DNA from: Actinomycetes bacterium
Lineage (GTDB): Bacteria > Actinomycetota > Aquicultoria > CAJVYJ01
DNA length: 5,227 nucleotides
Assembly (NCBI GenBank): GCA_030597945.1
Contig: JAUVQW010000089.1
Coordinates: 1 to 5,227, forward strand
Reading direction: 5' to 3'
Below, piece by piece: positions 1 to 3,659 of this stretch. Every line of letters begins with the position of its first letter. Within the stretch, counting starts at the first letter, position 1. Both the position numbers and the translations under genes were made by a program. The notes beneath the pieces were generated by a model that had not been told where the DNA came from, did not search any database, and saw only the letters and a list, made by a program, of their open reading frames with translations.

Positions 1-844
1 AACCTTCCGGATTCGTTGCTGGGCCGCTGGTAAGGGTAGCGACATTGGAGCCGTTGTAAAACATGACATGGCGCTGCCCGGGAGTTTCCCGATACCAGAC
101 TATGTTATTTCCACTGATCCGGGGTTGGTAGTCATTAAAAGTGCTATTCGTGATAGTCGTAACGACCGAACCATTATAATGAAATATATCATAGTTGCCA
201 CCAACATATGCTTGCCAGACAACATTGTTACCGTCAATCTCAGGAGCTTCGTCATTAATGTTGTTATTGGTAATAACGGTTACGGTCGTTCCATCATAGT
301 GATAGATATCATAATCCCCATCAACATTACCGTACCAGACCGCGTTGTTTCCATCTACCCTGGGTTGATAGTTATGATTATTTCCTGTAGTAAGAGTGGT
401 TATCGTTGATCCATTATAATAAAAGACGCGATAATAACTTCCGTACAAGCCGTACCAGACAACATTGTTTCCGCTGATATAGGGATTATAATCCGAGTTA
501 TTGTTATTGGTAAGCGTCGTCACAGTTGAACCGTTATATAAGAATATCTCGTAGCCTCCTGGAGTATCACCATACCAGACGACATTATTGCCATCTGCTT
601 GAGGTCCATAGTTATCAGAATTTCCGGACGTAAGCGTTTTTGTGGATGAACCGTCATAGTAGTATATTTGTTCCCAGCCGCCGGAATCTGGTCCATTCCA
701 AGCCACATTACCAGAACTTATTGAGGGGTTAACATCGGGGCGATTATCGTTTGTAAGTTGCTTGGGAAGAGCGAATGCGATTGTTGCAGTTATAAATAGA
801 ACAAAGACCAAGCTCAAGATAACGATTAGAAAATTGTTTCTCAT
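1..844 (-). CDS. Secreted beta-propeller-like repeat protein, N-terminal part
   Basis: I translated this frame by hand from the ATG at 844-842. It stays open for 281 codons to the left edge, so the C-terminus is missing. Residues 1-25 form a signal peptide: MRNN, then a hydrophobic core, then an Ala-Phe-Ala cleavage site before LPKQL. The rest is tandem repeats of about 40 residues with the pattern P-x-I-S/D-G-N-N-V-V-W-Y-G, then G-x-Y-D-I-F-x-Y-N-G-S, then V-T-x-L-T-N-N. The conserved Trp falls at residues 49, 90, 130, 170, 210 and 250. Such repeats are typical of TolB/WD40-like beta-propellers in exported proteins of bacteria and Methanosarcina-type archaea. Six motifs are visible and a seventh blade appears to begin at the edge, which fits a six- to eight-bladed propeller. 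The protein probably acts outside the membrane in binding or scaffolding; no catalytic residues are visible. It has its own ribosome binding site and is divergent from the ABC operon. Fold is fairly sure, function unknown. Confidence 0.85.
   Translation of the reverse strand, partial: MRNNFLIVILSLVFVLFITATIAFALPKQLTNDNRPDVNPSISSGNVAWNGPDSGGWEQIYYYDGSSTKTLTSGNSDNYGPQADGNNVVWYGDTPGGYEIFLYNGSTVTTLTNNNNSDYNPYISGNNVVWYGLYGSYYRVFYYNGSTITTLTTGNNHNYQPRVDGNNAVWYGNVDGDYDIYHYDGTTVTVITNNNINDEAPEIDGNNVVWQAYVGGNYDIFHYNGSVVTTITNSTFNDYQPRISGNNIVWYRETPGQRHVMFYNGSNVATLTSGPATNPEG
90..705 (-). repeat. Tandem ~120-bp coding repeats (propeller blades)
   Basis: The plus-strand word ACCAGAC, antisense to the V-V-W codons, recurs at 94, 214, 334, 454 and 574, exactly 120 bases apart each time. 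The most upstream copy, near 698, is diverged and offset by 123 bases. Each unit encodes one 40-residue propeller blade. The units differ at many third codon positions, so this is a maintained protein repeat and not a recent perfect duplication. Confidence 0.85.
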
Positions 845-850
845 TGCAGA

Positions 851-857
851 CTCCTTT
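851..857 (-). promoter_or_regulatory. Ribosome binding site of the propeller gene
   Basis: On the minus strand AAAGGAG lies 6 bases before the ATG at 844. This fixes the start, which is also the one that gives a proper signal peptide. Confidence 0.8.
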
Positions 858-863
858 AATCCG

Positions 864-885
864 AAAAAACCGCCATAGGTTTTTT
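864..885 (-). promoter_or_regulatory. AT-rich hairpin in the 5' leader of the propeller gene
   Basis: AAAAAACC (864-871) and GGTTTTTT (878-885) are perfectly complementary around a 6-base loop. The hairpin sits just upstream of the ribosome binding site in the probable leader RNA. It has an A-tract/T-tract form that could act as a weak attenuator, but only two G-C pairs hold the stem. Its role is an inference. Confidence 0.35.
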
Positions 886-886
886 T

Positions 887-899
887 ACCAACGGTTGGT
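887..899. promoter_or_regulatory. Operator-like palindrome
   Basis: ACCAAC-G-GTTGGT is a perfect 6+6 inverted repeat with a 1-base centre, in the divergent intergenic region and 43 bases upstream of the propeller start. A related half-site, ACCAACCG, occurs on the plus strand at 992-999. The symmetry resembles binding sites of dimeric helix-turn-helix repressors such as the TetR family. No regulator gene in the window can be matched to it. Confidence 0.4.
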
Positions 900-1095
900 T
901 AAAGAAGATTTTCGAAAAGATTTAAGATCGTTCCGAGGAAACAAGACCTTAAAGAATATCTGAAAAAATTTATTTTCGCCAAAAATCTAACACCAACCGC
1001 AAGATTCTATTTAACTATCTAGCGCTTCAAATGTCAAGCAAAAGTGCAGCTAATTGGCCATAACAATTAAGCAAGCTCTAAAAACTATAAAGAGC

Positions 1096-1105
1096 ATGTT
1101 AACAT
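1096..1105. promoter_or_regulatory. Short palindrome ATGTTAACAT upstream of the operon
   Basis: This is a perfect 10-base palindrome with a TGT-TA-ACA core, about 30 bases before the regulator remnant opens and 170 before the ATPase start. GntR-family operators are often TGT...ACA inverted repeats, usually with wider spacing, so this is only a weak candidate operator. Confidence 0.2.
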
Positions 1106-1222
1106 TGCGTAGCTCAGATATTTTATTAACCATAAAGAATTGAAAAGAGTTACATAATCGAGAGAGCTGGCGTCGGTTCATTTATTGCCGATACAGATAA
1201 AGGGAGAATGAGAGAAGAAAAG

Positions 1223-1240
1223 CTTGCCGAAATCGGCAAG
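1223..1240. promoter_or_regulatory. Inverted repeat next to a strong Shine-Dalgarno
   Basis: CTTGCCGA (1223-1230) and TCGGCAAG (1233-1240) form a perfect 8-base inverted repeat around AA. It lies within the regulator remnant, and its right arm runs straight into AAGGAGG (1238-1244). In RNA it could fold as a small GC-containing stem beside that ribosome binding site. It may also be a chance product of the coding sequence. Confidence 0.35.
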
Positions 1241-1318
1241 GAGGTAGGTATGATACTGGGGGAGGCAAAAAAATATGACATTACAGCAAAAGACATCATC
1301 GGCATTATCCGCGACTAA
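1238..1318 (+). other. Strong Shine-Dalgarno and 22-codon reading frame inside the regulator remnant
   Basis: AAGGAGG at 1238-1244 is followed 5 bases later by ATG at 1250, in the frame of the GntR remnant, and reads 22 codons to the TAA at 1316. The context is an excellent initiation site. It could drive a short peptide whose translation couples to the overlapping ATPase start at 1275. The sequence is explained equally well as the tail of the old regulator. Confidence 0.3.
1258..1265 (+). promoter_or_regulatory. Ribosome binding site supporting the ATPase start at 1275
   Basis: GGGGGAGG ends 9 bases before the ATG at 1275. It supports that start although the first 44 bases of the gene overlap the regulator frame. 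Confidence 0.55.
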
Positions 1319-2201
1319 AAAACTTACATTGGATTCGGTGCTGACTTTAAGAGATATAAAGAAGAATTATAAAGAGTTTGAACTTGGCAGTATCGATCTC
1401 ACTCTTCCAAAAGGGTATATAACTGGAATTATCGGACCAAATGGTTCTGGTAAATCTACGACGATAAAGATCATTATGAACATGGTCAAGGCTGATTCGG
1501 GAGACGTCAGTGTTTTCGGTCTTGACTACAAGAAAAGTGAAAAAGATATTAAAAACCGAATCGGCTACGTTGGTGAAGAGCAGTATTTTTATAGCGACAA
1601 AACCGTTGCCTGGACTGGCAAGTTTGTCTCTCAGTATTATACCGATTGGAACGAAAATTATTATAAAAAATTACTATCGGATTTTAATCTTAGCCCTACC
1701 AAGAAGACAAAAGAACTTTCAAAAGGGATGAAGGTAAAGCTCTCTTTAGCCCTGGCTTTAGCTCACGATCCGGAACTTATCATCCTCGACGAGCCGACCG
1801 CGGGGCTTGATCCTGTCGTTAGGAGGGAGCTTCTCGACCTATTGATCGATATTGTAAAAATCGAGAAGAAGTCGGTCATTATCTCTTCACATATAACCGA
1901 CGATATCGCAAGAATAGCTGATTTTGTCGCTTTTATGGTCGACGGCAAAATCCGAATATTTAGAGACAAAGACGAGCTGCTATCTTCTTGGAAGAAGATA
2001 CATTTCAAAGAGGATGCAATAGGTGCTGACGTTAAAAGCGAGCTGTTTAACTTAAGTGAAAGCGCTTTTGCCAGTACCGGCATTACCAGAGATATTTCAC
2101 TCATCGAAAATAAGATCGGGAAAGGACTTGCGAGCGGGGATATCAAGGTAGAAAATGTGGATCTAGACGACATCCTTATCTCTTATGTCAAGGCTGAATA
2201 G
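1275..2201 (+). CDS. ABC exporter ATP-binding protein (Ytr/Pmt-like, CcmA superfamily)
   Basis: This 308-residue ATPase should power the two permeases encoded downstream. Walker A is GPNGSGKST (54-62). The Q-loop region reads G-Y-V-G-E-E-Q (97-103), with Glu where most ABC proteins have Gln. The signature is L-S-K-G-M (148-152) in place of LSGGQ, Walker B is LIILDEP (168-174), the D-loop is GLDP (177-180), and the switch His is 206 in I-S-S-H. These variants are usual in the ATPase group that partners short ABC-2 permeases. Residues ~230-308 form an acidic accessory tail. The start at 1275 has a GGGGGAGG site 9 bases upstream, but it overlaps the regulator frame by 44 bases and adds about 21 residues before the first conserved strand (V-L-T-L-R-D-I). 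TTG at 1329 or GTG at 1338 are alternatives, both without a good ribosome binding site. The substrate is unknown; relatives export peptides or respond to cell-wall antibiotics. Confidence 0.92.
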   Translation: MTLQQKTSSALSATKKLTLDSVLTLRDIKKNYKEFELGSIDLTLPKGYITGIIGPNGSGKSTTIKIIMNMVKADSGDVSVFGLDYKKSEKDIKNRIGYVGEEQYFYSDKTVAWTGKFVSQYYTDWNENYYKKLLSDFNLSPTKKTKELSKGMKVKLSLALALAHDPELIILDEPTAGLDPVVRRELLDLLIDIVKIEKKSVIISSHITDDIARIADFVAFMVDGKIRIFRDKDELLSSWKKIHFKEDAIGADVKSELFNLSESAFASTGITRDISLIENKIGKGLASGDIKVENVDLDDILISYVKAE

Positions 2202-2864
2202 ATGCTAGGGATCATAAAAAAAGATATAAAGTATGCCGTTCTCTATCAACTGCCGTTGATGACACTTATCATCACTTATCTTTTTATCAAGAGGCAAAGT
2301 ATAGACGCGACTTTTATGGCTCTTATGGGCAGTTTTACTTTCTTGATCGTCATCAGTTCGGTAATGATCTCCGAGTCCAACGAGGAAAGATCGAAGGGTT
2401 ATATATTTCTTAGCACCCTTCCTCTTTCATCAGCGGCGATCGTGCTGGGCAAATTTGTGTTGACTTTGATCATCGATCTTATTCTTGTAACACTCTCCCT
2501 TGTTCTTATTTCAACATCACCGGGCACGGTACTTTTTAAGTCCGTCGGAGAAGCTTTTTTAATACTTGTAGGTACGACAGCTCTTATCGCAGCAGCGCTT
2601 ATATACATTGGTAGCTTTAGATTTGGTTTTACCAAGACTATGAGAGGGGCGACACTTTTGATTTTGGTGTTGGTCGTCGCTGTACCGGCTGTCATACGTG
2701 AAATGCTTTGGCCGATGATGGGAAGCAATGTCTCTTATATTCTGGATATGGTAAAAGATTTTAACTGGTTTATCGTCGGCCTGATGGGTCTTATTATTTA
2801 CACGGGACTTATGGTAATTGCCGTCAAGGTGAAATCGGCCAGCTCGCCGGAGTCATACACATAG
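2202..2864 (+). CDS. ABC-2 type permease, first paralogue
   Basis: This 220-residue membrane protein has about six hydrophobic segments (roughly residues 12-29, 37-56, 83-105, 117-138, 148-167 and 188-208). Between the second and third is the conserved loop N-E-E-R-S-K-G-Y (60-67), followed by L-P-L-S-S (73-77). Such a loop, with an N-terminal K-K-D, is typical of the short ABC-2 permeases found in Ytr/Pmt-like exporters (the ABC2_membrane_5 type). The ATG at 2202 follows the ATPase TAG with no spacer and only a weak AAGG at 2190-2193, so translation is probably coupled to the ATPase. It most likely pairs with the next gene's product as a heterodimer on an ATPase dimer. A homodimer is possible. 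Confidence 0.88.
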   Translation: MLGIIKKDIKYAVLYQLPLMTLIITYLFIKRQSIDATFMALMGSFTFLIVISSVMISESNEERSKGYIFLSTLPLSSAAIVLGKFVLTLIIDLILVTLSLVLISTSPGTVLFKSVGEAFLILVGTTALIAAALIYIGSFRFGFTKTMRGATLLILVLVVAVPAVIREMLWPMMGSNVSYILDMVKDFNWFIVGLMGLIIYTGLMVIAVKVKSASSPESYT

Positions 2865-2867
2865 GAG
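2863..2867 (+). promoter_or_regulatory. Ribosome binding site of the second permease, overlapping a stop codon
   Basis: AGGAG at 2863-2867 shares its first two bases with the TAG stop (2862-2864) of the first permease and lies 7 bases before TTG at 2875. It decides the TTG start and indicates translational coupling. Confidence 0.75.
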
Positions 2868-2874
2868 TGTTATT

Positions 2875-3531
2875 TTGCTTGGTATCATAAAGAAAGATAT
2901 GAGATACATATTGATCTACCAGCTTCCACTGCTAATAATTATGAGCATTGTCTGGCTGGTATTGAAAAAGGAGCTGGATGCCAGTTTTGTAGTAGTGATG
3001 GGTGGATTCATCTTTGTGATGATTGTCGGGGCCGTCTTTACTAATGAAGCAAACGAGGAGAAGAACAAGGGTTACGGTTTTTTGTATCCGCTCCCTATAT
3101 CTTCCTTTGATATTGTGGGAGCAAAATTCGCTCTTGTGTTAATAGTAGATGTAGTATTGACCATATATACGCTTGCATTATTCTCTCTATTTAAGGCGCC
3201 CGAGATACTTTTCGATCTTAGCCGGATATATATGATGAGTATTGGCATACTTGGTCTCATCGTTGCCGCTATCCTATATCTTGGGATCTTTCGTTTCGGA
3301 TTTGCGATGTTTATGAGGGTGATCACGATCTTCACGATGTTTTTAACGGCTCTTCCTGTAGTTTTCAAGGAGTTTATACAACCCCGCGGTTTATTTGACC
3401 CGATGAAATCTTATGAACTTATCAGTTCAGTGAATTGGTATGTGGCGGCGATAATTACTCTATTTATCTACTACCTTCTTATGCTTCTTGCAGTTAGAAT
3501 CAAAGATAGATACTGGATAGCGAATATTTAA
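2875..3531 (+). CDS. ABC-2 type permease, second paralogue (TTG start)
   Basis: This 218-residue protein is a clear paralogue of the preceding permease. Both begin M-L-G-I-I-K-K-D, share Y-Q-L-P-L at residues 15-19, N-E-E at 60-62, K-G-Y at 65-67, L-P-x-S-S at 73-77 and F-R-F-G-F at 139-143, and can be laid over one another without a gap for about 150 residues. They diverge after that and meet again at N-W (187-188 here; 188-189 in the first). About six membrane segments are visible. TTG at 2875 is preferred because AGGAG lies 7 bases before it and because it reproduces the partner's N-terminus exactly. The pair probably arose by tandem duplication and now forms the two halves of one exporter channel. 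TAA ends the operon at 3531; no intrinsic terminator is obvious after it. Confidence 0.88.
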   Translation: MLGIIKKDMRYILIYQLPLLIIMSIVWLVLKKELDASFVVVMGGFIFVMIVGAVFTNEANEEKNKGYGFLYPLPISSFDIVGAKFALVLIVDVVLTIYTLALFSLFKAPEILFDLSRIYMMSIGILGLIVAAILYLGIFRFGFAMFMRVITIFTMFLTALPVVFKEFIQPRGLFDPMKSYELISSVNWYVAAIITLFIYYLLMLLAVRIKDRYWIANI

Positions 3532-3554
3532 AGAGTTGTTGTAAATCAGTTAAA

Positions 3555-3620
3555 GTATCTTTATTCGTTATGGGCTGCTGAATTCAATCGAAACATGAAT
3601 ATTGCTCCCATAAAAGATAC
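3555..3620. repeat. Interrupted inverted repeat between convergent genes
   Basis: CCCATAAAAGATAC (3607-3620) is fully complementary to GTATCTTT (3555-3562) plus TATGGG (3569-3574), giving 14 base pairs with a 6-base bulge on the left arm and a 32-base loop. It lies after the permease stop and spans the coding tail beyond the TGA of the opposite gene. It could end transcription from one or both sides or stabilise 3' ends, but neither arm is followed by a T-run, so it is not a standard intrinsic terminator. Confidence 0.45.
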
Positions 3621-3659
3621 CCCCGCAGAGATAAAAAGCAGCAAGAAAAAGACGAGTCA
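3561..3659 (-). other. In-frame post-TGA extension encoding a C-terminal membrane anchor
   Basis: After the TGA (3659-3657) that ends the RTX protein, the same frame stays open for 31 codons to TAA (3563-3561). It encodes L-V-F-F-L-L-L-F-I-S-A-G-V-S-F-M-G-A-I-F, then M-F, then R-L-N-S-A-A-H-N-E: 22 uncharged, mostly hydrophobic residues, an Arg, and a short polar tail. That is the form of a stop-transfer anchor of a surface protein, directly after the hydrophilic linker Q-P-S-E-K-N. If the TGA were TGG the protein would be a normal anchored form. The alternatives are a nonsense mutation, UGA readthrough (the next base is C), or coincidence favoured by T-rich sequence. Confidence 0.5.

Larger units (their letters stand above)
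845..1135. other. Divergent intergenic region, no supported gene
   Basis: These 291 bases separate the propeller gene from the regulator remnant. Apart from the ribosome binding site, hairpin and palindromes listed separately, I see no coding frame with a credible start and no RNA gene. AT-rich stretches could hold promoters for both directions, but I found no -35/-10 pair with acceptable match and spacing on either strand. A 10-base palindrome TTTTCGAAAA lies at about 909-918. Part of this region may be what replaced the lost N-terminal half of the GntR gene. Confidence 0.6.
1136..1318 (+). pseudogene. GntR (YtrA-type) repressor, C-terminal fragment only
   Basis: The frame opens at 1136, right after an in-frame TAA at 1133, and runs 60 codons to the TAA at 1316. 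The product includes I-I-E-R-A-G-V-G-S-F-I-A, which matches the wing/linker of GntR proteins (typically G-x-G-T-F-V-A). A short helical tail follows, ending D-I-T-A-K-D-I-I-G-I-I-R-D, as in the ~120-130-residue YtrA subfamily. The winged-helix half, about 65-70 residues, is missing. I looked in all three forward frames upstream and found no convincing continuation. The first ATG in frame is at 1208, too late to restore any DNA-binding domain. YtrA-type regulators normally head operons with an ABC ATPase and ABC-2 permeases, exactly as found here, so this is probably the operon's former autorepressor. The last 44 bases overlap the ATPase gene in another frame. Confidence 0.75.

Noticed and set aside
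68..409. Plus-strand 113-codon open frame opposite the propeller gene
   Set aside because: It is a shadow of the repeat protein: the opposite strand shows a signal peptide, a ribosome binding site and regular protein repeats.
90..705. Evenly spaced repeats as a CRISPR array
   Set aside because: The 120-base period, diverged copies and continuous coding frame show protein repeats, not short identical repeats with unique spacers.
903..1022. Plus-strand 39-codon open stretch reading ...DLKEYLKKFIFAKN...
   Set aside because: It has no start codon or ribosome binding site, begins just after a stop and has no recognised family; probably chance in AT-rich sequence.
845..1135. A riboswitch such as c-di-GMP or cobalamin in the leader of the propeller gene
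   Set aside because: I looked for the conserved cores of these classes on both strands and found none; only a small AT-rich hairpin is present.
1063..1140. Stretch reading T-I-K-Q-A-L-K-T-I-K-S-M, considered as the lost GntR helix-turn-helix in another frame
   Set aside because: Only about a dozen residues look helical, the frame then stops at 1141, and no wing or recognition-helix pattern joins it to the fragment at 1136.
1763..2173. Minus-strand open frame opposite the ATPase
   Set aside because: Ser/Ile-rich antisense shadow with no domain, opposite conserved Walker B and switch motifs on the plus strand.
3657..3659. Selenocysteine or an alternative genetic code as the reason for the in-frame TGA
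   Set aside because: I see no SECIS-like hairpin right after the TGA, and Trp is TGG with no internal TGA in the other genes. Simple mutation or readthrough is more likely.
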